35,678 nt of DNA, taken from contig CALYQY010000011.1 in assembly GCA_945291235.1 (NCBI GenBank), positions 1-35,678 of the forward strand. Reading direction: 5' to 3'. The position numbers were made by a program, and so were the translations under genes. Source of the stretch: an uncultured Gilliamella sp. Lineage in GTDB: Bacteria; Pseudomonadota; Gammaproteobacteria; Enterobacterales; Enterobacteriaceae. The notes beneath the pieces are model-generated. The model saw nothing but the letters and a program-made list of their open reading frames with translations, had not been told where the DNA came from and did no database searches. Numbering within the stretch: the first letter of the stretch is position 1; every line of letters begins with the position of its first letter. Below are positions 26,317 through 34,702 of this stretch, one piece after another.

Positions 26317-26745
26317 TTAATAAATCTGCCTTGCTCGATTGGAAAACGCTTTAACCATATTTATCATCACATCTTTAAACATTGGGGTAAAAGTCATGTC
26401 TAATAATTTATTTTGAAATTCAAAATCTAAACTAAAACTGATTTTACTTTGGTTGTCAGAAAGTGTAGTAAACTGCCATTTGCCCGAAAGGTGCTTGAAT
26501 GGGCCTTCTAAAAGGGTTAAATCGATTGAATTAGGTTCATTAATTTGATTTAATGTGGTAAATGATTTTTTGAAACCAAATTTTTCAACTTCAATAAATG
26601 CAGCAATAATATTATCCTGTTTTCTAATAATTCCCGTTGCGATACAATCGGGAACAAATTCAGGATATCGCTCAATGTCATTGACTAATGAAAACATTTG
26701 TTCAATTGAATACGGTTCAATAACTTCGTGAAATATATGTGCCAT
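26317..26745 (-). CDS. ratA: RatA family START-like protein (coenzyme Q-binding type)
   Basis: 142 residues of the polyketide cyclase/START-like family to which E. coli RatA (145) and yeast Coq10 belong. Matching blocks are PYSIEQMFSLVNDIERYPEFVP, FKKSFTT, LEGPFKHLSGKWQF and LDFEFQNKLLD. RatA was described as blocking 70S ribosome association, while homologues bind quinone; which applies here is not decidable. It is divergent from smpB, the classic arrangement. No ribosome binding site is evident before its ATG. Confidence 0.92.
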   Translation of the reverse strand: MAHIFHEVIEPYSIEQMFSLVNDIERYPEFVPDCIATGIIRKQDNIIAAFIEVEKFGFKKSFTTLNQINEPNSIDLTLLEGPFKHLSGKWQFTTLSDNQSKISFSLDFEFQNKLLDMTFTPMFKDVMINMVKAFSNRARQIY

Positions 26746-26812
26746 AACATTAATTAATTAAAAATAAAATTTGTGGCATATATTAACACGTAACTCTATA
26801 ATAACGCACATT

Positions 26813-27295
26813 ATGACTAAGAAAAAATCACACAAACCCGGTTCGGCAACCATTGCATTAAATAAACGCGCACGCCATGAGTACTTTATTGAAGAGGAAA
26901 TTGAGGCGGGATTATCCCTACAAGGTTGGGAAGTTAAATCCCTGCGTGCAGGAAAAGTAAATATTAGCGATAGCTATGTACTGCTTAAAGACGGGGAAGC
27001 ATGGTTATTTGGTGCAACCATTACACCATTAAATGTGGCTTCAACACATGTTGTCTGCGATCCCATGCGTAACCGTAAATTGCTTTTGAATGAACGTGAA
27101 TTAAATTCGCTATTTGGTCAAATCAATCAAAAAGGTTACACAGTTGTTGCGCTTTCATTATATTGGAAAAATGCTTGGGCAAAAGTCAAAATTGGTGTGG
27201 CTAAAGGCAAGAAAGAGTACGATAAACGAACGGATATCAAAGAACGGCAATGGCAGGTTGATAAAGCGCGTATCATGAAAAACGCTAATCGCTAA
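26813..27295 (+). CDS. smpB: SsrA-binding protein SmpB
   Basis: 160 residues, identical in length to E. coli SmpB, when started at ATG 26813 ([17 protein letters not shown]). An in-frame extension to 26771 is not family-like. It binds tmRNA and rescues stalled ribosomes. Visible: [44 protein letters not shown], and the tail [19 protein letters not shown]. It is divergent from ratA. The ssrA gene was not seen downstream in this window. The stop is followed by a short tandem of CGCTAAT units. Confidence 0.97.
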   Translation: MTKKKSHKPGSATIALNKRARHEYFIEEEIEAGLSLQGWEVKSLRAGKVNISDSYVLLKDGEAWLFGATITPLNVASTHVVCDPMRNRKLLLNERELNSLFGQINQKGYTVVALSLYWKNAWAKVKIGVAKGKKEYDKRTDIKERQWQVDKARIMKNANR

Positions 27296-27338
27296 TCGCT
27301 AATCATCTTATTATTACTTTTGTCTCTCATCGTAAAAG

Positions 27339-28337
27339 CTATGAATGGCGTTTAATTTGTGGTTTGATGAAAATCGCGTTATGCTTTAGCGCTTTAAAAT
27401 TAAGCAGATCATCAATAGTGTTTACACACGTCAGTGCCATAGTTTGAAAATCTTGTGCAATAGCATCAATCGGATAATAAGAGTAATCCAGATAAATATT
27501 ATAATCATACGAACATAAGCAAATTTGGTCTGGATTAACTTTAACCTCGACTAAATAGCTCAACACTTCCTGCAATAAATTACCGGACGGAGTAAAAATA
27601 GCTTTCGGTAAACGCCCTAATTTTTGATGCAATCGTTTGAGTAAGTCATAACCTTTATTTGGGCAATAACTATCACAAATGATCCAGTCAGAAGCTGGCG
27701 TTAAGCCTGCATTCGTTAAACCTTGTTTAAATCCTTGTAACCGAGCACGAATTGAAGTGAGTTGTGCATCACAACCAATAAAATAAAACTCATTTAATTT
27801 TTTTGCATAAGGTTCGATTAATTCAGCTACCGATCCTATTGCCTCACTTGTAATAAATGGAAGTGTGGTATGCTCAATATAACGATCAAAAAATAACACC
27901 GGAGTATGTTGATTAATACTCATGTAAAACTCATCGCTATCTAGTGATGTGACCACTATCATTGCATCCACTTTTCGTTCAACCAAATTTTGCGCTACAT
28001 TAATTTCAACCTCTTTATTATAGTGGCTACAAGTAATTAAAAGCTGAATATTTTTTTCCCGAAATGATGCTTCTAAATGGTGTAAAAACATCGAAAAAAA
28101 CGAGTTCGACATATCAGGAACAATGACACCAATTGTATTGGTACTCTTCGCCTTGACTAAGTATCGACGAATATGCGATTGCTCTTTATACTGCTCAGCT
28201 ATCGCAAGCACTTTTTGGCGAGTAAGAGATGAGATTCGATATTTTTTATCTCGTTTATTAAAAATATGGCTGACGGTCGTTGCCGAAACGCCAGCCAAAC
28301 GAGCAATATCATTGATTCTTAATTTATTACTCGCCAT
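27339..28337 (-). CDS. LacI-family repressor, ScrR/CscR-like
   Basis: 332 residues. The N-terminal helix-turn-helix (about 7-26, INDIARLAGVSATTVSHIF) and hinge are followed by a periplasmic-binding-protein-like sensor domain. The sensor resembles ScrR, the sucrose/fructose repressor: TIGVIVPDMSNSFF, PVLFFDR, a PFITSEAIGSVAELI segment, FIGCDAQLTSIRARLQGF, and KAIFTPSGNLLQEVL. The effector is thus probably fructose or fructose-1-phosphate or a related sugar (inference). It is the last gene of a three-gene operon, starting 15 bases after the GH172 stop with AAGGTGA as ribosome binding site. It presumably autoregulates the operon. No convincing central-CG operator was found upstream of the operon. 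Confidence 0.88.
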   Translation of the reverse strand: MASNKLRINDIARLAGVSATTVSHIFNKRDKKYRISSLTRQKVLAIAEQYKEQSHIRRYLVKAKSTNTIGVIVPDMSNSFFSMFLHHLEASFREKNIQLLITCSHYNKEVEINVAQNLVERKVDAMIVVTSLDSDEFYMSINQHTPVLFFDRYIEHTTLPFITSEAIGSVAELIEPYAKKLNEFYFIGCDAQLTSIRARLQGFKQGLTNAGLTPASDWIICDSYCPNKGYDLLKRLHQKLGRLPKAIFTPSGNLLQEVLSYLVEVKVNPDQICLCSYDYNIYLDYSYYPIDAIAQDFQTMALTCVNTIDDLLNFKALKHNAIFIKPQIKRHS

Positions 28338-28352
28338 ATTTCACCTTCCAGA

Positions 28353-29471
28353 CTATCGTGGTGTGCGTTGTTGTTTATTGGGAAAAGTCGGGTTGTGATT
28401 TTCCGACGGATTTTGATACCAATACGCCACGCTGGCAATATCATCACAACGTTCATACAATCTTATATCATCATTTCCGATCTGTTGAAAAGCTAACTTA
28501 ATATTTTTATGGAAAGCAACCGGATCAGGTAAATGCCAACGGTATAAACCATGCATCGGAAGTGCATCATCGCCGAAGCCATGTACCGGATTTGAATCAC
28601 CTGTTTGAAAAAAATCCCGTGTAGCATCTCGATTAGTTTGATAAGGATAGCCCATAAACAGTGTTTGAAAACATTTTGCTTTAGGCTTACCTTGACTGTC
28701 ACGATTATGAAATGCCCATGCCCCACCAAAATAGTCTTCTGAGCCAGTTGAATGTTGTGTTGGATACGCACTATCATCATCCAGATAAAATTTGAACTCG
28801 CCTTCTCCCCACCAATACCGTTCTAAAGCGGTTAGGGCTAAATACGTCCCCACATAATAGCCATGACCTTGTACGTTATCTAATATGACATAATCTTGTG
28901 CATACTGAGTTACTCGCTGACGACGCCATTGTGCATGAAAATAGAGAGGCTGTTCGAACGGTTTTGGCATGATGGCATAATTAATAGTGAAAAAGAAATG
29001 TTGTAAATCTGCTTCATGCTCATTGTGAATTTCTATCCTGGCTTTTTTATTGAATGGCATTCTAAAATAACAGTTAAATCCCCCTGTTGGATTAACCACA
29101 ATCGGTAATGAATTGATATCACATCTTGCTCCAAATCCATTACAGAAAAAATCACCAATTGGGCTTTCAACTGACGGTATTGTTTCGTCATCCCAGTAGA
29201 TACGAATAACCACATCACGCAAGACAAAACTACCACAATGTGTTCTATCGGTTAAGGTAAACCACATATGTCTAATTTCAGCAGGCCCGCTAATTTCTGC
29301 AATTGTTATTTTTTCCCCTGCCGGAATCGAGATACACCCTTGTCCTTTACGGCTAGGGCCTAAAGCACTCGCTTTCATACAAGACTTACCCTTTTCGCCT
29401 GTCATATTTTCAGGTGAAATAGTTCGAGTTTGTTCAAAGTTAAATTGTGTCACTGAATTGAATATATTCAT
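28353..29471 (-). CDS. GH172 (DUF2961) glycoside hydrolase, cytoplasmic
   Basis: 372 residues of the DUF2961 family, now GH172. Characterised GH172 enzymes act on difructose dianhydride I (Bifidobacterium) and on D-arabinofuranosides. Features seen are the conserved WFTLTD, SPIGDFF, the block YWWGEGEFKFYLDDD and STGSEDYFGGAW. Glu223 (or Glu225) and Glu245 are the likely catalytic pair by comparison with the two essential glutamates of the founding enzyme. There is no signal peptide, so it acts on imported substrate. The start has AAGGA upstream. It lies between a CscB-like permease (63 bases) and a ScrR-like regulator (15 bases). Fructofuranosyl substrates are favoured by context; the true substrate is unproven. 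Confidence 0.88.
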   Translation of the reverse strand: MNIFNSVTQFNFEQTRTISPENMTGEKGKSCMKASALGPSRKGQGCISIPAGEKITIAEISGPAEIRHMWFTLTDRTHCGSFVLRDVVIRIYWDDETIPSVESPIGDFFCNGFGARCDINSLPIVVNPTGGFNCYFRMPFNKKARIEIHNEHEADLQHFFFTINYAIMPKPFEQPLYFHAQWRRQRVTQYAQDYVILDNVQGHGYYVGTYLALTALERYWWGEGEFKFYLDDDSAYPTQHSTGSEDYFGGAWAFHNRDSQGKPKAKCFQTLFMGYPYQTNRDATRDFFQTGDSNPVHGFGDDALPMHGLYRWHLPDPVAFHKNIKLAFQQIGNDDIRLYERCDDIASVAYWYQNPSENHNPTFPNKQQRTPR

Positions 29472-29534
29472 TTTTAATCCTTAATATGTCTTAATAAATT
29501 CTTATTATTACCGTCTAAAAGATATGTGTTTTTA

Positions 29535-30773
29535 TTAATCTTTTTTTAATGTGTTTGCTTTTTGGTCTCGACTTAAGAAGAAAATGGCAAAAATCATAAA
29601 ACCTAAAACCACCAAACCTAAATTATTAAACGTCGTTGCGGCGCCAGCGGTATCATAAATGTCGCCAACATAAGTTGAGAACAAAATAACCCCAACTGAA
29701 CCTGCGACTTGATAACCAATCAGAAAAACAGTGGCAGAAAGACGAGCATTAAAATTGTTATCAATATACTTAAATACTGAGACTAAAATGGTTGAAATTT
29801 CTAAACAATGCATCAGCTTAATAATGGATATAATGACAATGCTATCAACATGAGCAGTTAAAAATATTCGTGATGCCGATATAAATGCAGCAAAAATAAG
29901 TGCATTTTTTGCGCCAACTCGATTAACAACAAAAGGAACACAAAACATGACTGCAGCTTCTAAGAACACTTGAAAAGAATTTAATAAACCATATAAATGA
30001 TAACCATCATTTACATCGGTAAATTGTTGTGTGAAATAGACAGGAAACAGTTGCTGATCATAAATATTATAAAGGCTATAAGTGCCTAATACATAAATAA
30101 CAAATATCCAAAACTTTTTGAGCGCAAACACAGAAAGGATTTCATTAAAGGTCAATTTTTCTTTCTTTTGAAATACCACACTTGAGGATTGAGTTAAGTC
30201 AGGTTTGAAATTGAGATTTAAAATCATAAAACAGAGACCGACAATTGACGCTGCCCAAAAATTAAGATGGGGATTAATACTTATTAAAATTCCGGCGATA
30301 AAAGTCCCTACTGCATAAGCAATACAGCCCCAAGTTCGACATTGTCCAAATTCAAATCCAAACGCCCGACTAATCTTTTCACAATATGAATCAATCAATC
30401 CCATACCTGCGACCCAACCAAATCCTAAAAAGAAACTGCCAAAAATCACACCAACATAAAAGTTATGCTTTAAAAGTGGTTCATAAATATAAATTAATGC
30501 AGGTGCTGCACAGGTGATAATAATACTTTGAAACCAAATAAGGTGTTTTTTTAAGACTAATTTATCTTGATAAACACCATATATAATCATGATAATTAAC
30601 GAAATAAAGTAGTTAAATGAATAAATGATACCTGTTTGTTTCGCTGTTAAACCAATCTCTTTACTAAGCCAAATTGAGTAAAAAGAGAAAACAAAACTGC
30701 CTGCTGCGTAATACATAAAGCTATAACAGGAAGCAAACCAATAAGTTGGTTTTTTATAAAATTCACTTGTCAT
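29535..30773 (-). CDS. CscB-like oligosaccharide:H+ symporter (MFS)
   Basis: 412 residues, 12 membrane segments, same family as LacY. It is clearly closer to the sucrose permease CscB: YQDKLVLKKHLIW, IYEPLLKHNF, LNSFQVFLEA, YNIYDQQLFPVYF, KNALIFAAF and the end FFLSRDQK. Key positions: E126 of LacY is Asp here (LIDSY), as in CscB; R144, R302, H322 and E325 are kept; LacY Glu269, needed for galactosides, is not conserved (NSFQVFLE). This argues for a fructoside or other non-galactoside disaccharide. First gene of the operon with GH172 and the LacI regulator. A CRP site lies about 80 bases upstream. Confidence 0.9.
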   Translation of the reverse strand: MTSEFYKKPTYWFASCYSFMYYAAGSFVFSFYSIWLSKEIGLTAKQTGIIYSFNYFISLIIMIIYGVYQDKLVLKKHLIWFQSIIITCAAPALIYIYEPLLKHNFYVGVIFGSFFLGFGWVAGMGLIDSYCEKISRAFGFEFGQCRTWGCIAYAVGTFIAGILISINPHLNFWAASIVGLCFMILNLNFKPDLTQSSSVVFQKKEKLTFNEILSVFALKKFWIFVIYVLGTYSLYNIYDQQLFPVYFTQQFTDVNDGYHLYGLLNSFQVFLEAAVMFCVPFVVNRVGAKNALIFAAFISASRIFLTAHVDSIVIISIIKLMHCLEISTILVSVFKYIDNNFNARLSATVFLIGYQVAGSVGVILFSTYVGDIYDTAGAATTFNNLGLVVLGFMIFAIFFLSRDQKANTLKKD

Positions 30774-30808
30774 AATTTATCCTATGAAGAGTTAACCACT
30801 GATAAGGA

Positions 30809-30872
30809 ATATAAAGAGCTAAAAATTTAGCTTTAATGGGTTTATTGGATAAATGTGATCCACATCAAAAAT
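30809..30872 (-). promoter_or_regulatory. CRP site and promoter for the permease-GH172 operon
   Basis: TGTGA-TCCACA-TCAAA (30854-30869; 22-bp site 30851-30872) matches nine of ten CRP core positions. On the minus strand a -10 TATATT (30814-30809) follows, placing the CRP centre about 59-60 bases before the start, a class I position. A small palindrome AGCTAAA/TTTAGCT (30817-30832) lies between them. Confidence 0.65.
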
Positions 30873-31278
30873 TATTTCTAAGACTTGCAATAAACAGCAA
30901 AATTCATCATGGTGTTTTGTTAACAATAGGTAAATCTAAAAGTAAGATAATCATTATGCTGATAAATTCAAAAAAATTTGAACGTTGAACTTTAAAACAA
31001 GATATCAGACAACTTTTTAATTCATAAATCGCAACAAGGTGGGTTTACCCATTGAATGATTAAAAATGTTTTAATTAGACGCTATTAACTGTGTTTTAAA
31101 TGATCAAAAAATGAGGAATGTCGATTCAGCAACATGCGTGAGACGATAAAATGTAACACGGTTAAGTATCCCTAAAAAATCTAACTTATAACTGCAAGAT
31201 AGTTAACCTATATTAGATATATAAATTTAGTGAAAAAGACATCAAATTTAACTCAAACATATATGACAATCTAAAAAG
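30873..31278. other. Long divergent intergenic region
   Basis: About 400 AT-rich bases without a gene. It contains the palindromes TTGTTAACAA (30917-30926) and TGGGTTTACCCA (31040-31051). The latter has a GGTnnACC core like that of ExuR/UxuR operators. A weak central-CG element, GAACGTTGA, lies near 30980. No tRNA, IS or small RNA is recognised. Confidence 0.4.
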
Positions 31279-31308
31279 TTGACACACATGATATAGCTAA
31301 AATATAAC
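31279..31308 (+). promoter_or_regulatory. Promoter for the GntR-family regulator
   Basis: TTGACA (31279-31284), 18 bases, TATAAC (31303-31308). The start would be near 31315, giving a leader of about 146 bases. The leader contains a perfect 10-bp inverted repeat, ATTAGAGTTA (31374-31383) and TAACTCTAAT (31391-31400). Confidence 0.6.
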
Positions 31309-31460
31309 AACAATTTAAGATGGTTTATCGACTTGTCAGTTATGTAAGAATTGATAAAAATAGTATAAAAAAAATTAGAGTTACATTATTTAACTCTAAT
31401 CAATTAGATGTTATTTTAAGGTTATATTTAAACGACTTAGGTATTTTAAAAAAATAAATT

Positions 31461-32240
31461 ATGACCGAAAAACAAAATGAATATCACAGGCTTTATCAAG
31501 TCATCGCATCAGAATTAAAAAATCGGATTATTAGCGGTATTTACCCAATAGGAAGCAAATTACCTTCAGAAAGATTGGTGTGCGAAGAGTTAAAAGTTAG
31601 TCGTTCTGTCGTAAGAGAAGCAATAATCATGTTAGAAGTTGAAGGTTTTGTTGAAGCACGTAAAGGATCGGGTATCCACGTTATTGGCAATAGCTCGCTT
31701 AAAAACCTTTCATCAACTTCAGGAGGATTAAATTTTGTAAAAAGTGGGCCTTTTGAACTGTTGCAAGCACGCCAACTTATTGAAAGTAATATTGCTGAAT
31801 TTGCTGCCACACAAATCACCAAGGGAGATATTGTTAAATTATTAGAAATTCAACATAATGCTCAAAAAGAAGATCATCATCGCGATCCCTATTGGGATAT
31901 TAAATTCCATACTCAGATTGCCATGATTACTCGTAACAGTGCTTTAACTATCATTGTTGAAGAAACATGGCAACAGCGCACGTTAAATCCTTTATGGAAA
32001 AAACTTCATGAAAATATGCCAGAACAAACCATTAATAATTGGGCAGATGAACATAACCAAATTTTGGAAGCTTTAATTAATCGAGATCCTCAAGCAGCAA
32101 AATTAGCGATGTGGCAGCATTTAGAAAACACTAAAAAAGCACTTTTTGATGCTGCAAATAAAGATTTTGAAACAAGACGTGATCACTATTTATTTTCTGA
32201 TAATCCCGTCATTAGTATCAATAACAATGAATTAGACTAA
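31461..32240 (+). CDS. GntR/FadR-family regulator, ExuR/UxuR-like
   Basis: 259 residues. It has an N-terminal winged helix (about 10-78: [20 protein letters not shown] and [20 protein letters not shown]) and a C-terminal FCD effector domain (about 95-230). [31 protein letters not shown] and the closing HYLF closely match E. coli UxuR/ExuR, which respond to hexuronates and fructuronate. No uxu, uxa or exu genes are in this window, so targets are elsewhere or the regulator has been recruited to another pathway. Its own promoter and a long leader precede it. It is divergent from the permease-GH172 operon, 687 bases away. Confidence 0.88.
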   Translation: MTEKQNEYHRLYQVIASELKNRIISGIYPIGSKLPSERLVCEELKVSRSVVREAIIMLEVEGFVEARKGSGIHVIGNSSLKNLSSTSGGLNFVKSGPFELLQARQLIESNIAEFAATQITKGDIVKLLEIQHNAQKEDHHRDPYWDIKFHTQIAMITRNSALTIIVEETWQQRTLNPLWKKLHENMPEQTINNWADEHNQILEALINRDPQAAKLAMWQHLENTKKALFDAANKDFETRRDHYLFSDNPVISINNNELD

Positions 32241-32385
32241 ACTAAACAAATCATCAAGCTTTAACTCACTCGTAGCTATCAACTAATTAAAAATAAATTT
32301 AGCAAAATTAATTGACGCTATCTTGTGTTTAAGGCTCAAAATGATAATCGATAATGACTTTTATTACTTTAAACGCATTGATCAC

Positions 32386-32979
32386 TTATCGTTGATCGTC
32401 AATTTGAATGCCTAAAGGCGGTTCAAAATGAAACTTACTGAGTTCTACTTTTCCAAGTTTTTGGTGCGATAGATCATAAAAACTGCGTTGTCCATCTTCC
32501 TCAATAATCGTAAAATTGGAAATCATTCCGCTTGGTAACACTGAAATGATAAAATTCTGACTTGAACTGTCTGTCGGCTTTAAAGTGAATGAATCTTGTT
32601 TACGTGTAACTTGATAGTGGTTCCAAATAGGATTATGATTATCGGTAATTAAAAGCATTAAACGATTATCAACGGCTTTTTTTAAATCCATCACTGTGAC
32701 TTGTTCGACTGTTGGCGTATAGACCCACATATTACTTCCATCCGAAATAATAGTTGTTTCCTCTGGCTCTGTCATTTTCCAATTAAAATAGTAAGGTCTT
32801 GTTACCCAAAGATCCCCCTTTCCTTCCTGAACTTGCTGATTATCTGCTGTTTTTACATCTTGTGAAAAGCGTGCATAAAATCCGTCAACTTTGTCTAAAC
32901 GCTGTTGTAAGACCTCTTTATCACCTGCCCAAGCGGATACGCTAACTAATAATCCCATTAATACTAAAAATTGTTTCAT
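32386..32979 (-). CDS. lolA: Outer-membrane lipoprotein carrier LolA
   Basis: 197 residues. It is the periplasmic chaperone that carries lipoproteins from LolCDE to LolB. A clear signal peptide ends at AWA-18. The mature part has LDKVDGFYARFSQDV, the GKGDLWVTRPYYFNWKMTEPEETTIISDG-type strands and DNRLMLL. The start has AAGGA upstream. It is divergent from rarA, whereas in E. coli the two are co-directional. Confidence 0.95.
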   Translation of the reverse strand: MKQFLVLMGLLVSVSAWAGDKEVLQQRLDKVDGFYARFSQDVKTADNQQVQEGKGDLWVTRPYYFNWKMTEPEETTIISDGSNMWVYTPTVEQVTVMDLKKAVDNRLMLLITDNHNPIWNHYQVTRKQDSFTLKPTDSSSQNFIISVLPSGMISNFTIIEEDGQRSFYDLSHQKLGKVELSKFHFEPPLGIQIDDQR

Positions 32980-33155
32980 AACGAATCCTTACTTTTTTTA
33001 TCTATAACAAAGCGTTAAATAGTGTTCGTAAATCTGATTAGGTCAAAATATTACCGTTTTTCGTTAAGTTCGAAAAGTTATTTTCTTTTCTTTTTCACTT
33101 ATCAATTAACAAGTATATAATATAATGAATTTTTCAAACTTGGATACCACCTGTT

Positions 33156-34493
33156 ATGCCTAGCATGTCATTTGATTTTACGACCGATGAATTTCAGCCT
33201 TTAGCGGCAAAAATGCGTCCACGTAATTTATCAGAATACATTGGACAAACTCAGCTACTAGGAGCAGGAAAACCATTACCGAAAGCCATTGAAGCCGGAA
33301 ACCTCCATTCAATGATCTTATGGGGGCCTCCGGGAACTGGGAAAACCACATTAGCTGAAATTATAGCGCATCATGCTCATGCTAAAGTTGAAAGAGTTTC
33401 GGCAGTCACATCCGGAATCAAAGATATTCGTGAAGCCATTGAGCGAGCAAAAATCAATCAGCAAGCGGGTATCCGTACGATCTTATTTGTTGATGAAGTT
33501 CATCGTTTTAATAAAAGCCAACAAGATGCATTTTTGCCTTATGTTGAAAATGGTACAGTTACTTTTATTGGGGCGACAACTGAAAATCCGTCATTCGAAC
33601 TCAATTCAGCGCTGTTATCACGAGCTAGGGTTTATTTACTCAAATCATTAACCAATGCCGATATCGAAAATATTTTACAACAAGCCATTGATGATCCGGT
33701 TCGAGGTTATGGCAATAAACATGTCGTGTTACCACCAGAAACAAAAAAACAGATTGCTGAATTTGTCGGGGGGGATGCCAGACGTGCACTGAATACACTT
33801 GAATTATTAGTGGATATGTCCGGTGGCAATGAACTAACACCAGCGTTACTCAAAGAAGTCATGGGTGAGCGTAGTGCCAGATTCGATAATCAAGGTGACC
33901 GATATTATGATTTGATTTCTGCCGTCCATAAATCAATTCGTGGTTCTGCGCCTGACGCTGCATTATACTGGTATGCAAGAATCATTACTGCCGGTGGTGA
34001 TCCCCTCTATGTTGCTCGTCGATTACTGGCAATTGCCTCTGAAGATGTCGGCAATGCTGATCCAAGAGCAATGCAAGTTGCATTGGCGGCGTGGGATTGT
34101 TTTACGCGTGTTGGCCCCGCCGAGGGAGAACGCGCCATTGCGCAAGCTATAGTTTATATGGCTTGTGCACCAAAAAGTAACGCCGTCTATCTTGCTTTCA
34201 AACAAGCTATGAGTGACGCGCAGTCTAAGCCAGACTATGATGTACCTGAACATTTACGTAATGCACCAACCAGTCTAATGAAAAATTTGGGCTATGGAGC
34301 ACAATACCGTTATGCACATGATGAACCTAATGCTTTTGCAGCAGGTGAAAATTATTTTCCGCCTGAAATGGCCGATAGTAAATATTATCAACCAACTGAT
34401 CGTGGTGCAGAAAAAAATTATGCCGATAAACTTGCATGGTTAGAAGCCCAAAATAAAGCAAGCGCAATTCAACGTTATAAAAACCAAAAATGA
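33156..34493 (+). CDS. rarA: Replication-associated recombination protein A (RarA/MgsA)
   Basis: 445 residues, close to E. coli RarA (447). It is a AAA+ ATPase of the clamp-loader/Holliday-helicase group that acts at stalled replication forks. Walker [10 protein letters not shown] is at 57-65, Walker [11 protein letters not shown] about 109-118, sensor 1 [13 protein letters not shown], and arginine-finger region [10 protein letters not shown]. The C-terminal tetramerisation part has [15 protein letters not shown] and DPLYVARRL. The start is ATG 33156 or ATG 33165. Overlapping TATAAT sequences at 33116-33126 are likely -10 elements. Confidence 0.96.
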   Translation: MPSMSFDFTTDEFQPLAAKMRPRNLSEYIGQTQLLGAGKPLPKAIEAGNLHSMILWGPPGTGKTTLAEIIAHHAHAKVERVSAVTSGIKDIREAIERAKINQQAGIRTILFVDEVHRFNKSQQDAFLPYVENGTVTFIGATTENPSFELNSALLSRARVYLLKSLTNADIENILQQAIDDPVRGYGNKHVVLPPETKKQIAEFVGGDARRALNTLELLVDMSGGNELTPALLKEVMGERSARFDNQGDRYYDLISAVHKSIRGSAPDAALYWYARIITAGGDPLYVARRLLAIASEDVGNADPRAMQVALAAWDCFTRVGPAEGERAIAQAIVYMACAPKSNAVYLAFKQAMSDAQSKPDYDVPEHLRNAPTSLMKNLGYGAQYRYAHDEPNAFAAGENYFPPEMADSKYYQPTDRGAEKNYADKLAWLEAQNKASAIQRYKNQK

Positions 34494-34557
34494 TTCATAA
34501 GTAAAACCTTTCTAAACCATTTTATTTTATTACAGAAAAAAACGTTTACTAACCGAT

Positions 34558-34584
34558 AGTTAACAAAATAAAAAAATGTTAACT
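34558..34584. repeat. 7-bp inverted repeat upstream of nrdA
   Basis: AGTTAAC (34558-34564) and GTTAACT (34578-34584) flank 13 A-rich bases. On the minus strand the loop is T-rich. It may end rarA transcription weakly or bind a protein. The function is unclear. Confidence 0.3.
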
Positions 34585-34595
34585 GACTAATAAAT

Positions 34596-34611
34596 ACACT
34601 ATATATAGTAA
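34596..34611. promoter_or_regulatory. NrdR box 1
   Basis: ACACTATATATAGTAA matches the NrdR-box consensus (acaCwAtATaTwGtgt) closely. NrdR is the ATP/dATP-sensing repressor of ribonucleotide reductase genes. Confidence 0.85.
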
Positions 34612-34626
34612 TAAAATGATTAATAG

Positions 34627-34642
34627 GCACTATATATTGTAT
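34627..34642. promoter_or_regulatory. NrdR box 2
   Basis: GCACTATATATTGTAT is a second NrdR box, exactly 31 bp (about three helical turns) from the first. It overlaps the likely -35 of nrdA, as expected for repression. Confidence 0.85.
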
Positions 34643-34666
34643 ATTTTGACAAATATCAATTATGAT
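34637..34666 (+). promoter_or_regulatory. nrdA promoter
   Basis: TTGTAT (34637-34642), 18 bases, TATGAT (34661-34666). A perfect TTGACA at 34646-34651 is too close to this -10 to pair with it. Confidence 0.55.
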
Positions 34667-34702
34667 AAGCTCCACAAAAAACGGGATAAAACTGGATGGA
34701 AA

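Noticed and set aside
27286..27305. Tandem CGCTAAT units at the smpB stop
   Set aside because: Only about three short copies, partly coding; too small to be a functional repeat array.
27296..27338. Expected ssrA (tmRNA) gene after smpB
   Set aside because: The gap is only about 40 bases and holds no tmRNA ends; ssrA must be elsewhere.
30977..30992. GAACGTTGA region as the operator of the LacI-type repressor
   Set aside because: Only the central six bases are symmetric and it is about 200 bases upstream of the permease; too weak to call.
34646..34651. Perfect TTGACA as the -35 of nrdA
   Set aside because: It is only 9 bases from TATGAT, too close to act with it. TTGTAT at 34637 fits better.
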